The position numbers and the translations under genes are program-made. This document shows positions 1 through 15,685 of a stretch of 64,000 bases of DNA, piece by piece (position 1 is the stretch's first letter; every line of letters starts with the position of its first letter). Below the pieces are notes generated by a model, which saw only the letters and a list, made by a program, of their open reading frames with translations, was not told the DNA's origin and did no database searches. The DNA is from Paulinella micropora (lineage: Eukaryota > Cercozoa > Imbricatea > Euglyphida). Location: positions 1,034,603 to 1,098,602 of the forward strand of contig BJOX01000038.1 in assembly GCA_009731375.1 (NCBI GenBank). The letters run 5' to 3'.

Positions 1-766
1 ACTTTTCCAGAAGGTAATCAAAGTTGAAAGATAGGTCTAAGTGTTTTTACACGAGTTCCATTTTGTCCTGAGACTGGGCCGGAAAAGATTAATAAATAAT
101 CTAACTGCTTAATGGCTTCTGACCGTAGGTCATTCAAATACTGGCTTGACATAATCACCTTTGATTTATAGTGTCTGTTCTTTTTTAACAAATCGCTTAC
201 TGACTTGTCTCTTAAACCGCTTCCTAAATCATCCAAAACAAAAACAACCTCTTGCGAAATATACTTGCTCGGTCTCTCTTTCCTCTCACCTCCTTGTTCC
301 TTTTTCTTTTCCTTTCTGGAATAAAGAAATTGTGGTTTCTCTATTTCCTCTTTGTCCTCTTCAATTTCGCCTTCGTGTTGCTCATCATGTCTGTTCAGTT
401 TGTCAAGTTCATAGTCTATCACATTAACACCATCTGATTTAAGAAATGTATATATTATATTGCCATAGGGCTTCCCCTGTTCTTAAAGTGCTTTACCATT
501 GCTTTATAAATGTAGTCCTTGTGTATTGTTGAAGCAATAATGACAATACGGGTTTTTCTGTCTGTAGTCCGTTTCAGTATTTCAAAGAGTGATGTCGTTT
601 TCCCGCTCTTCTTACGGGCGAGTAGAAATATATTGGAATACGGCTCATTGAATAATTTATAACCTTTTGCTTTTTTATTTCCATCACCCTCTTGTTTTAC
701 TGGCTTCACTTTTACATTATTGATTTTCAGCATTGATATTTTAGAATTGCGTTTCGTGCTTCGCAC
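1..766 (-). pseudogene. Genome-packaging ATPase (FtsK/HerA-type), frameshifted and cut by the window edge
   Basis: In PLVs and related viruses this ATPase drives DNA into the preformed capsid. The N-terminal piece (766-455) starts near MRSTKRNSK and carries a Walker A motif, ARKKSGKTTS, about 50 residues in. The second piece (422-18) carries a Walker B-like VVFVLDDLG and a downstream KVIMSSQ segment that fits the sensor region of the family. The two pieces are in different frames, with the shift at about 425-470. A further shift near base 40-60 puts the remaining C-terminal coding in another frame that leaves the window. Charged, low-complexity sequence separates the Walker motifs. Family assignment is fairly safe; an active product is unlikely. 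Confidence 0.72.
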
Positions 767-875
767 TCTCTCTTATTCTAAAACATCGTTTTTTCTTTAT
801 TGTTAAAAATAAATCGGTTTTCGATGGTTATCAACAAACGAGAATGAGTGAAACGAATGAGAGTGTAGTTGATAA

Positions 876-1069
876 CTATCCTAGAAATTCTAAACACACA
901 ACAATTCTCCCCGCTAAATTTCCTGTATCAATATTTCCGTTGTATAATGAATAAACTTAACATTCATTTTAGTTGGTGTGAACGACATTTGAATATTTTT
1001 ATTAAATGTTTTGCTTTCCACAAAATCATTGCTTAGAAAAACAATCTTTTGGTATTTGTGCTCGGTCAT
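876..1069 (-). pseudogene. Small viral ORF, broken
   Basis: A minus-strand reading frame starts at the ATG at 1069 (MTEHKYQKIVFLSND) and runs 51 codons to a stop at 914. A second frame continues the coding character from about 940 to a stop at 876, so the gene probably has one frameshift. The family is not recognised. Its position between the ATPase and the membrane protein, and its base composition, place it in the viral block. It could be a small structural protein, but nothing in the sequence shows this. Confidence 0.35.
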
Positions 1070-1132
1070 TCTGACTACGCTTGCTTCGCCACTTCGTGCT
1101 TTGTGGTTAAAATATATAAATATAGATATAAG

Positions 1133-1387
1133 ATGATAAAAATTTTATTAATATTTGTTGGGTCTGTGTTAGGTCGGACTGCCTGCGACTTTTACTCACG
1201 GGTAAGCGAAAAAAAGAATGAGAGTTGTGCTTATTGTATAAAGCAAGGAATAGAAACTAAATTTAAATGTGTGTATAAGCCTATGAGTGATTGGTGTGTT
1301 AGTTTTGATGATGCGGTTCCTTTAATCTGTGCCAGCGATAGTTCTTGGTATAAATTACATTTATACGAGTGTTCATTTCTTACTTGA
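1133..1387 (+). CDS. Secreted Cys-rich small protein with PSI-like spacing
   Basis: An intact 84-codon frame begins MIKILLIFVGSVLG, a convincing signal peptide. The mature part has seven cysteines (residues about 18, 32, 35, 46, 55, 66, 80). The CAYC...C...WC arrangement resembles a plexin/PSI fold. An upstream in-frame ATG at 1049 would add residues before the signal peptide, so the ATG at 1133 is preferred. The gene lies on the strand opposite to most block A genes and its end overlaps the end of the membrane-protein gene by about 15 bases. It could be a host-derived gene carried by the virus or an ordinary viral accessory gene. No function can be given. Confidence 0.45.
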   Translation: MIKILLIFVGSVLGRTACDFYSRVSEKKNESCAYCIKQGIETKFKCVYKPMSDWCVSFDDAVPLICASDSSWYKLHLYECSFLT

Positions 1388-1726
1388 AGAAGGCGATGGA
1401 AGACATATTCCAATCAATAGTGTTAAAATACCTACATAAGTATTAGCAACCTCGCACGGCAAGTTCTTTTCAGATAGCCTCACGATACAAATGGTTATAA
1501 TGGCGATAATGATACCCATTTGAAATGAGTATTTAATAAGTCGGCTGTCGGTTGGTCTATTTTTTATACAACAACAATTCCAGTTATCTTCCAATTCGTG
1601 CTCTACTTTTTTTTCCTCAGTCTTTAGTTCTACTTCAAGAACACGTGACTTTAATTCTGGAGTTAGTTCACCATCCATATCCATAATAGGCGGTGGTCTG
1701 TGAAGTCTAGTTGTATTATTAGACAA
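1373..1726 (-). CDS. Small two-helix membrane protein of PLV type
   Basis: This intact 117-codon frame has four parts in order. A polar N-terminus carries LHRPPPIMDMDGELTPELKS. A charged helical stretch follows, then a Cys cluster (WNCCC), then two hydrophobic segments (about residues 68-85 and 94-112) ending in GICLPSPSSSKK. From memory, PLVs and some giant viruses commonly encode proteins with this design, an acidic helix followed by two membrane segments and a terminal LPSP motif. The role is unknown; a virion membrane or host-membrane location is an inference from the hydrophobic segments. Confidence 0.5.
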   Translation of the reverse strand: MSNNTTRLHRPPPIMDMDGELTPELKSRVLEVELKTEEKKVEHELEDNWNCCCIKNRPTDSRLIKYSFQMGIIIAIITICIVRLSEKNLPCEVANTYVGILTLLIGICLPSPSSSKK

Positions 1727-1871
1727 TAGGTAAAACGACTGCTCGTATTTCTGCTAGTTGTTTTGCTTGGTCTTGTAATATATTAAGTAAAAGTTTATTT
1801 TCTTTTTCTAAATTAATCACTTTTTCTGATAATTGTTGAACCGCTTTAATTAATGGTGCAATAAACTCGGA

Positions 1872-4660
1872 TTAACCTATACCATAACCGACATCACCAC
1901 TATCAACACATTTAACATCTTCTGGATTAACACTCACACCTTTCAATTCACATTCTTTTCTTTGCTTTGGACACGGAACCATAATTGTTTCTTTTATAAA
2001 ACCGCCAAAATCTAGCATATTCATTTTGGTTAGTATGTCCTCTAATTCTTGTGCTATTAAGCCAGTCCTACATTTTTTTATCATCAATCATACGATAGCA
2101 GACTGGATTTAACTTATTAATAAAATCTAAGCCTAAGCATTCCTTTATATCTTCTTTTTTTTCTCCTGTCTGAATATTGAATTGGATTAGACAATACTCT
2201 TAATTGTCCATCGCTTGCTTTCAAAGATATTAAAGCAGTATTTGAACTATTCTCCCATATGAACCCACTCGTTGAAGAATTATTCACTCTAAATCTAAAA
2301 GCATAAGAAGTTAATCCTCCTCCTACTCCTCCTGCTGGTGCTGTTCCTCCATTTAATGCTTTATTTGCTCCAAACTGAGACATATAAATCCCCCAGTTTG
2401 GATCAGCAGTATCCCATACAAATATTCCTCTCGCATTCGTCCCGTCTGTTTGTCCTTGAATTCCTATTTTCGCTCCATTATTAGTTGTGGTCGTTAGCAC
2501 CCCAGAATATGTAATTCCCGCATTCGCCGTTATTAATCCACTTGCTGTTAATGTTGTTGTTGATATCCCCGCATTTGCCGTTATCACCCCACTCGCCGTT
2601 ATTGCCTTTGTTGTTAATAAGCCTGCTGTATCAAGTTCAAGAGCCATAGACCAAGGAATAGCATTTCCAACGGCTCTCCCACTATCATACAAAAATCTAA
2701 GTTTGTTGGAAAATTTATTAATTAAAAAGTTTGAACTCGCATAACTTGATTTCCGTCTCGCGCCATCTAAATAAGCATCAAAAGTCATATTTATGCTATT
2801 ATGTCCTAAATTAAATAGTCCAAATGTGGGATATATATCTTCTGTTGTAATCGCTTGTATATTTGCTCCAGCAGTATTATTATTAAAAGTCCCATACAAT
2901 TCTAAACCCGCTGTCGCACCTATTCCTTTTGTTGTGTTTCCTATAATTATTGGTTTGCCTGTTGCTGTTGTTATTTTATTGCTTGTCGTTAATGTTGTTG
3001 TAGTCATGCCAGCAGTTGAAGTGATTAATGTTCCCGTTATTGTTCCAGCACTTGTTATGTTGTTTGAGTTCATATCTAAGTCCCCATAAAACCGCATACC
3101 ACCAGCATGGTTAAAACGGACAATGTCAGATGAAGCACTTTTATTATCCAAAAGTTTTGAAATATAAAGACCTGCTCCTTTTACATCAAATGCTACATTT
3201 GTGAATACATAACCTCTTTGGTTCGCGGTTCCGCTTGTAGCAGAATTTAGAGTAAATAAGAAATATTGATAATCACCTGATGTCTGTGAAAAGAATATAT
3301 CTCCTCCATTTTGGTTTAATATCCGAGCCCCATTTTTTGTTATATTTCCACCATTAATGATAACTTGATTATTAAAATCAGCCGTTTGTGTTAAAGTTAG
3401 ATATTCTATCGTAGTGCTCGCCCCATTAAATGTTTTACTTCCTGTTATGGTTTGGTCTGTTGTTAGTTTTACATTTTGTATGCTAATGTATCCACATAAC
3501 TTTTGTTTGCTCCGTCCGTTGTTGCTGATGGTGTGGCTAAGTTATTCTGTTGTTGTTCAAACTTCATGTTGTTCCAGTTGCAGTTATAATTAAAGTATTA
3601 CCTGAATATAACTCTACATACGAACCAGTTATTTGTATCGGATAAAATGTCGCTGTTGCTATTTTCTGTGCAGCAATCATTCCTGTTTTTGTATCAAAGG
3701 CGATGCCGATGCCGTCAAGAGAAGCAGGATTTGATGAACCACTTACTTCTAAAACTGATGTAAATTTTTTATTGCCTGCTATGGTTTGGTCCCCCGTTAA
3801 TTTAACCACAGAAGTATCAAGAACAGAAACATCCACACCATCAACAAGATTAACATTTGTTATGCTTTGGCTTTTCATATCAATACCCGCACTAGCATTT
3901 ATTATGTTGCTGAATGTTTTGGTTCCTGCTATGGTTTGGTCTCCTGTTAGTTTAACCACCGAACCATCAACTGCAAGAGTGGTGAGATTAATTCCATTAT
4001 ATGTAGAAGCCCCTGAAATAGCATAACCACCCATATTTAATGCTCCTGTCATACTGACGGTGCCGTCTAATCTAAGAAAGGGTGATGCCACATTTCGCCA
4101 TTGTCCTGTGCTATAAATAAGCAGTTGATTATCTGTTGCTGTTGTTATAATCACATCACTATGTGTATCAATACTTCCACTTGCCGACACTTTCGCGTTG
4201 TTGGAGTCGTGCTCTGATAACCAAGTTGCGATAGCCCTACCATTTAGTTGATTTACATTTGTAATGTTTTGGTTGTTCATATTTATTCCTCCCGTCATAC
4301 TGACAGTGCCGTCTAATCTCACAAAGGGTGAAGTCGTATTTCTCCATTGACCTGTGCTATAAATAAGCAGTTGGTTATCTGATGGGAAGCCTGTTATTGT
4401 CACATCGTTGTGGCTATCTATACTTCCACCTGCTGACACTTTATCATTATTATCATTATGCTCAAATATCAATTTATCAACATCTTTGGTATTTAGTAGA
4501 TTAACTCCTGTTATATTCAAATTCCCTCCCATATTAATATTACCGAATTCATCAACATTTATTGGAAAGGTTTTATTTACTCAGTGTATTGAATTATATG
4601 TGAGATAACTATTAGTGGCTATTGGTGCGGTTATGACTACATCAGAAAGTGTGTCAAACA
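1872..4660 (-). pseudogene. Long trimeric-fibre-type protein with C-terminal S74 (intramolecular chaperone) domain, several frameshifts
   Basis: Three large frames (4532-3564, 3151-2117, 2087-1872) plus in-between coding in other frames belong to one minus-strand gene. The shaft has repeated blocks such as LTGDQTIAG(T/N)K(T/K)F and QLLIYSTGQWRN, typical of phage-like fibres. The C-terminus has the S74 signature: YSDRRKK (the family's Ser-Asp-x-Arg-x-Lys site) near 2180 and RTGLIAQELEDI near 2060. Two frameshifts at A-runs (about 2155-2163 and 2080-2087) separate these motifs. In S74 proteins this domain trimerises the fibre and then cleaves itself off. The N-terminus is missing: coding fades near 4660, where capsid attachment would be expected. 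Confidence 0.68.
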
Positions 4661-4945
4661 AAAAAATAGTGCAAACATAAAGCAAATGATATTGAAGAAA
4701 TAATTAAACAAAGACGATGAGACAGAGAAAGAAATGAGAAAATTAAATAAATAAAACTAGAAAAAAGAAAGAAGAAGAACGAAACAATAATAATTAAGAT
4801 TGTTTGAACATTGGTTGAGTGCAGAAAATCAACCGATTGGATTAGAGGACGAGATAAAAGCACGAAAAATAATTGATGCTGGTAAAACAACTTCAGAAAT
4901 AATTCAGTCATACGATAAATATAAAAGACAGAGAATTGAATAAAA
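4660..4945 (+). pseudogene. Degenerate plus-strand ORF at the right end of PLV block A
   Basis: A plus-strand frame from about 4795 reads FEHWLSAENQPIGLEDEIKA and continues through a helical segment to a stop near 4942. Upstream, the same strand shows charged coding-like sequence interrupted by stops. The family is not recognised. It is probably the remains of another viral gene transcribed away from the fibre gene. Confidence 0.3.
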
Positions 4946-4970
4946 GTGATTATAGCAACTAACTCCTTTT

Positions 4971-5759
4971 GCACATAGGAGTATAAACTAGTGTGTATTC
5001 AATTTAAAAATTGGGTGAAAGCCCTCATTTCAAATAAATTTTATCTACCATACTTGTTTGTGTGGTAGGTGGTTGAGAATACTGGAGAATACTTCAAAAG
5101 TTAATTTAATAATACATGTATTTTTCTATAAGTGTGCTGTAGAAGGCTATTTGTCTGTTTTTGTTTCTTTGTATTTATTATCAATAGGAGCAGTTGCAAC
5201 AACCTGGTCGAAGTCGTGAATTTGCAAAATTCTCTCGACGTTCCAGGTTATTAACTACTCGCTTAGTTTGCTGCGCTGTGCGTACCTGTATTTATGTGAG
5301 TACCTGTATTAACGTATGCGTACCTGTCGCATTTAGGAGTGGTGGGGGCCGGGCGGGCATCGCAAGAATGTGAAATACGTCTCTCAATATAATTATAAAC
5401 AGGCCGGTCCCTTTTTGTCAGATGCGAATCTCACGCGCCCTCATGGTGGATGGACAGCTGGAGGATGGTGGGGAGTCATATATATAGTGGATGCATGCTG
5501 TGATACATGGATGGAGGACAATCCCTGGCCCCTTGCTAGCTTTACACTTGACAGCGTGGAAATAGGAAAAAATATGTGAAAAAATGTGAAAACGGAGAAT
5601 AAACCGAGTAGAATAAACCACAGTAAAGTGGCAACTGGTTCTACATTTCTTGTGTTTCTTTTATTTTTTTCAAAATCTCTGATTTCTATATTTTCTTTTT
5701 CTTGTTCATAGTGTGCCCCCAATACAAGCAAAATTTTAAAGTTTGGGAGAGATCGAGAA
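4971..5759. other. Unassigned sequence between PLV block A and the purine repeats
   Basis: No gene, RNA or known repeat is recognised here. Short reading frames at 5370-5621 on both strands lack codon bias or motifs and are not called. The character changes from viral-like AT-rich coding to mixed sequence near 5000. Confidence 0.4.
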
Positions 5760-6000
5760 AGAGTGGAGTGAGTGAGTGAGTGAGTGAGAGTGTGAGAGAG
5801 ATCGAGAGAAAGAGGAAGAGAAGAGAAAGAGAGAGAGAGAGTGAGAGAGAGAGAGGAAGAGAAAGAAAGAGATAGAGAGAGAGGAGAGAGATAGAGGAGA
5901 GAGAGAGGAAGAGAAAGAAAGAGAGAGAGAGAGAGAGAGAGAGGAAGAGAAAGAAAGAAAGAAAGAGAGAGAGAAAGAGGAAGAGAAAGAAAGAGAGAGG

Positions 6001-6031
<31 letters not shown>

Positions 6032-6073
6032 CGAGAGAGAGAGAGAGGGAGATTGAGAGAGAGGAAGATTTAA

Positions 6074-6146
<73 letters not shown>

Positions 6147-6327
6147 GTGTATAGTGTATCTCCTGCCAATTGCTGAGCCAAAAGGCCATGTGCATCCAGT
6201 CCTCCATTCCATAAGGAAAGTCTCCACACCAATCGGTGGAATAAAGGAAGTGACGGCATAGAACATTACTCTAGGAGCTTTATACCAATCAGCCCATGGA
6301 AAGGACCGATGGCCTATGTACTCCCTA

Positions 6328-6379
<52 letters not shown>

Positions 6380-6380
6380 T
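5760..6380. repeat. Purine microsatellite, then an interspersed element flanked by (AAT)n
   Basis: 5760-6071 is GA/GAAA-rich purine repeat. Two AAT arrays (about 6077-6150 and 6329-6377) flank a 180-base unique-looking segment (6151-6328). Read on the minus strand, that segment ends in an ATT tail, as would a short retroposon inserted into an ATT array. No RNA polymerase III box was found in it. Confidence 0.5.
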
Positions 6381-6963
6381 TAAAAAAAGAATAGAGGAGA
6401 AAGAGAAAAGTTATGATTCAGAAGGTATAGTAAGAATATAGGGTAGATTATGTAACACCGGAACACTCTGAGTACTTTGACTCGATTCACGGTATAAGGG
6501 TTGCGTATGGGACGCTTATGTCAAATGGTATGTGTGAGATACGATCCGAAATAAGGTTGTCAGGGGTATCTTTTTAGCTCAAACGTGCTGATGGCATGCG
6601 CTCCCCACCGCCCATAACCCTTATGTGTGGTGAAAGAATAGGCATGAAAATATGATTAAAGTATCTTTACCCTTTACGCTTAAGTTGTGAAGATACACTG
6701 AATTTTAAGTAGAAAAATCTTTATATCTTTGATTAAATAAAAAGTAGAAAGAAATAGAGAGAGAGAAAAAGAGAGAGAGAGAGGGGGGAAGGGAGGGAGG
6801 GAGAGAGAAAGGACAGAAATGTGTAAGGAGAGAGAAAAAAGAGAAATAAATATAAAAGTAGGGTAATATAAGGAAAGTAAAAATGTAAGTGGGGTAGGGC
6901 ATAGACCTTTGTAAACAGAAGGAGCTGTTCATGAAAATTNNNNNNNNNNCTCTCTCTCATCCG

Positions 6964-7007
<44 letters not shown>

Positions 7008-7427
7008 TACGATCTCTCTCTCTCTCTCTCGCTCGCTCGCTCGCTCTCAACCATCTTTCTCTCGATCTCCCTCTCCCTGCCTTGCCTCCCCCCCACCTCT
7101 CTCTCTCACACACACACATACACTCGCTCTCTCTTACACACACACACGCACACACTTGCTCTCTCTCCCTTTCTCTCTCTCCCATACACACACACACACA
7201 CTCACTCTTCCCACCTCTTGGGTGGAGGGGGGGGGCTTGGTTTTTGCAGGAGAAATGTGCTAGATATTTAAGAAAAGACACCAGGAAGGAAGGCGGGGGG
7301 GGGGGGGGGGGGGGGGAAAGGAAAAAAAAAANNNNNNNNNNGGGGAAGACTTGTCGAAATCGACCAAGGAAAGCTGATTTTCTTTCGGACTTGTTTGCAT
7401 GGTCTATTTGCGTGCATGTTTGTTTAG
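6381..7427. other. Region upstream of the ataxin-3 gene: unique sequence, GA/CT/CA microsatellites and two contig joins
   Basis: About 6400-6730 is unique sequence with no recognised gene. 6756-6812 is GA-rich, 6950-7200 is CT and CA repeat, and 7297-7319 is a G tract. Ten-base N runs at 6940-6949 and 7332-7341 mark contig joins inside the repeats. The promoter of the ataxin-3 gene probably lies in 7342-7427, but no TATA box is convincing. Confidence 0.4.
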
Positions 7428-12926
<5,499 letters not shown>

Positions 12927-13948
12927 GGGTCTGATGGATTTAGAGATAGAATATAGCCTCCCTTCTCGTTCTGACTCTCTTTCCCTGCGCTACTAAGACG
13001 CCTAAAAACAAACAAACAAACAAATACAGCAAGATTTATTCAACCGTCCACTCTATTTGAATATTCGAATACTGTGCTTATTGATATTTTCGTACAAACA
13101 TAATAATATATACATCATAGTTTTGCAGATACTATTTACAGACTGCTGCCAACCGATCCGCTGCCAGCTTCAATATCTATATCTATATCTATATCTATAC
13201 AAATATCTATATCTATATCTATATATCTATATCTATACCTATATCCATATCTATATCTATATCTATATCTATATCTATATCTACATCTATATCTACATCT
13301 ATATCTATATCTATATCTATATCTTTATCTTTATCTTTATCTATACCTAAATATCTGTGGATTAGATCCACTAGCATTGACCTTGCTCTGCGATCTCAGA
13401 AATGAAATTATTCTTGCCTGCAGCTAAGTGCTTATCGCTTATTGCTTATTGCTTGTGGCTCTCGTCATAGCATTCTACCGTCAAATGTTCAAGTTCAAAC
13501 AAGATTCGGGCAGAACCAGATCTATATCTCGCCAAGTATATCTATATCTATTATCTATTTGTCTAAACAATATCTACATCTATGTCTATATCTATGCCTA
13601 CATCTTTATCTTTTGGGATTTTATTTTACAGCCTGTCAACAGCAAATGTTGACTTCAAATACGAGTTCCTCCCCCATCTTTTTGTCTCACTATTACCAGT
13701 GCCCTCCACTACTGGCAACATGCCGCTCTTTGCCCCACTACTGCCAATATGTCCTCCACTACTGCCAATATTCTCTCCACTACTGCCAACATTCCCTCCG
13801 CTGCCGTCAATATTCCCTCCACTACTGCCAGTATGCCGCTCTGTGTGTCCCACTGCTGCTCAGTCCTTTGTTTCCAAAGAGGTCTCTCCCTAAGGGTGGC
13901 ATGAACATCTGACCTCTTCCTATACCATCTATATCATCGGCTCTGCAG
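12927..13948. repeat. Downstream of ataxin-3: (CTATAT)n array and a 24-bp minisatellite
   Basis: 13170-13350 is CTATAT hexamer repeat. 13706-13850 holds about six units of a 24-base minisatellite (core CCACTACTGCCAATATTC). Exon-like pieces near 13130-13170 and 13470-13520 could not be joined to a frame. No gene is supported before 13949. Confidence 0.55.
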
Positions 13949-14133
13949 CCTGCATCAAGTGCCAGTCGGAATCTTTCTCTCCTTTGTCTTTGGAGGAACA
14001 AAAAAAGGAGCTGAGTACGGCTTACCAGCGCTATTTACTCTTCAGAAACTTTAGCTTTCAGTTGGAAAGTGATGGACATGCTACATTATTTCCAGCACAG
14101 GGGGGAAAAATAAGACCGTTGGGCCCGGTCTGA
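13949..14133 (+). CDS. Probable terminal exon of an unrecognised gene
   Basis: After an acceptor (CTCTGCAG) at 13948, one frame reads CIKCQSESFSPLSLEEQKKE and continues through a helix-rich stretch to a TGA at 14131-14133. The segment is free of simple repeats and its amino-acid mix looks coding. A CxxC pair opens it. Upstream exons were not found and the family is not recognised. It could also be a chance open frame. Confidence 0.35.
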
Positions 14134-15083
14134 ATAACGTGCTCGCTTGACTGCGAAAAGCAACGGTGGATTAGAGAATGAAATAAGTCCATTTCCACGT
14201 GGCACTTTTTTGGAAAAGGTAATGGTGCCCGGCCATGTCTTTGAAAAAATTCAATGGCTAGCACAAAAAGCTACTCTTGTCACAGTCAAGCGACAATCCT
14301 ACTTGGGTCGGGTCCGATTTTCTTTACTTTTCACTTTTTTTTCCCGTGATGGTAGTAAGTAATGCTTTCATTTGTCACAGTTTATCAGCTTCTTTCGATC
14401 GAATCAGCTATAATGCCCTGCTATCAGATAGCCTTGGATTGAATCATTTTGCAGTGATCAAGTCTCACTACATGTATTGTTAGAAGTAGGTAAGTACACA
14501 AATATTATCGTCAGGCGACATTATTTCTTCCACGTTCCACTCAAACGTAAACATGGTACTAGGTATACACAAATTTTATCGTAAGACGACATTATTTCTT
14601 CTACGCTCTACTCAACTTAAACATACAGTATTAACCAACACATCTATTGTACAGTAAAAATAAATGACAACTACTGTAACCTGCAGTCTGAGTCTTGTAT
14701 CTATCCGGGGGGGGGGGGGGGGGGGGGCCCGCGGGNNNNNNNNNNNNNNNNNNNNNNNNNNNNNNNNNNNNNGGGGGGGGGGGGGGGGGGGGGGCTAGGC
14801 ACGCGGGCAAGTCTTAAGCTGTGTCTTGCACATCCACCATAGCTGTAGGCATCACCCCCCGGATAGCCGGTTAAAAGTACCCTTTTCCTGGTGACAGGTG
14901 CACCAGCCAGTTTTTCAGTATTATTTGTCCGGCCCTGATTGGACCTGATGTCATTTTATTCCTGGTCTGCAACCGTTCCAGTTTTCCTTTTCGGCTTCAC
15001 TGAGCTAATGTGTTTCGTTGTATTACCGACGTTTTATTGAGCTATCGTTGGGGGCATTACATCATGATAGCCCCCTTACAGCC
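14134..15083. other. Non-coding stretch: 75-bp tandem pair and a G-tract gap
   Basis: 14486-14632 contains two diverged copies of a 72-75-base unit (core CGACATTATTTCTTC). 14707-14735 and 14773-14794 are G tracts flanking a 37-base N gap (14736-14772), a typical assembly break. 14795-15083 is unique sequence that forms the left flank of the LTR element. No gene is seen. Confidence 0.5.
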
Positions 15084-15122
15084 CTGCACCAGCTGTGTTT
15101 CGGATTGTCGCAGCTGGTGCAG
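15084..15122. repeat. 12-bp inverted repeat just outside the outer LTR element
   Basis: CTGCACCAGCTG (15084-15095) pairs with CAGCTGGTGCAG (15111-15122). The same core recurs in the 25-bp inverted repeat at 54762-54827, so it may mark a repeat family. Confidence 0.6.
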
Positions 15123-15133
15123 CGTTATGCCGG

Positions 15134-15325
15134 TGTTAGACCTATTAATAATTAACCTGAGTCAGTATGTGCCGGCATATGTAATGTGTGTCGTTAGAGC
15201 CATTACGTATGTCCTGCCTAGTATATAATCGGGCCGTCCCTTGGCGCCCTTTTCTCAATAAAGTATCTACTGTCACGGTAGGACACAGCGGCAAGTATAC
15301 TGCAGATCATTAAGTTAGTCTCACA
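15134..15325 (+). repeat. 5' LTR of the outer Copia element
   Basis: It begins TGTTAGACC and ends CTCACA. It shares long identical stretches with 36610-36805 (for example CGTTAGAGCCATTACGTATG). It contains a TATATAAT box near 15220 and an AATAAA signal at 15257. GCCGG directly precedes it. Confidence 0.85.
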
Positions 15326-15326
15326 G

Positions 15327-15338
15327 GTTATAGAGCCT
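15327..15338 (+). promoter_or_regulatory. Primer-binding site of the outer element (initiator tRNA-Met anticodon-arm type)
   Basis: GGTTATAGAGCC immediately follows the LTR. It resembles the complement of the anticodon arm of initiator tRNA-Met (GGGCUCAUAACCC), the internal 'half-tRNA' priming known from copia, with one extra base. Confidence 0.6.
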
Positions 15339-15402
15339 TGTAGCGTGAACGTTAGGTCTAGTAGACTTTATTCACTTATTACGTACCGTAGGCTATCGGG
15401 GC

Positions 15403-15566
15403 GTGCGGAAGGCTGCCACCGAAAATACAAACAGGTGTATGTGCGGAAGGCTGTCACCAAATATTTAAATCTGGTGTGTGTGCGGAAGGCTACCACCTGA
15501 GTCTGGTGTGTGTGCGGAAGACTATCACCAGTCACACTGAGTGAACTGTGCGGAAGGCTCCCACCT
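15403..15566 (+). repeat. Five copies of an 18-base motif in the leader of the outer element
   Basis: The motif GTGCGGAAGGCTRYCACC occurs five times (one with GAAGACT and one with CTCCC in the variable part) at about 30-40-base spacing between the primer-binding site and Gag. A protein-binding array or an RNA packaging signal is possible; the sequence alone does not decide. Confidence 0.7.
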
Positions 15567-15685
15567 AGTAGCTAATATAACTAATCATTTCCTAACTCTA
15601 TCTCGCTTCTCTACTCACAGAGAAAGCGGCAACATTGGTAGTCGAGCCTCCCTCCTACCTTCCGCCCTTGGTACGCCCGAACAAT

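Larger units (their letters stand above)
1..4970. mobile_element. Endogenous polinton-like virus, block A (partial)
   Basis: This is an AT-rich, intron-free block with densely packed small genes, mostly on the minus strand: packaging ATPase, a short broken ORF, a two-helix membrane protein and a long S74-type fibre. One small secreted protein lies on the plus strand. The gene set is typical of polinton-like viruses. The ATPase and the fibre carry frameshifts, so the copy looks decayed. The block runs off the left edge. Its right edge is not sharp: viral coding similarity ends near 4660, a degenerate ORF continues to about 4945, and from about 5000 the sequence changes character. Its gene set does not overlap that of block B (19310-28368). 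Confidence 0.75.

Noticed and set aside
5370-5621. Small overlapping frames on both strands near a mixed-composition segment
   Set aside because: No motif, no splice logic and no codon bias; either strand reads equally well.
13626-13853. Gly/Ser-rich minus-strand frame
   Set aside because: It is the translation of a 24-base minisatellite.
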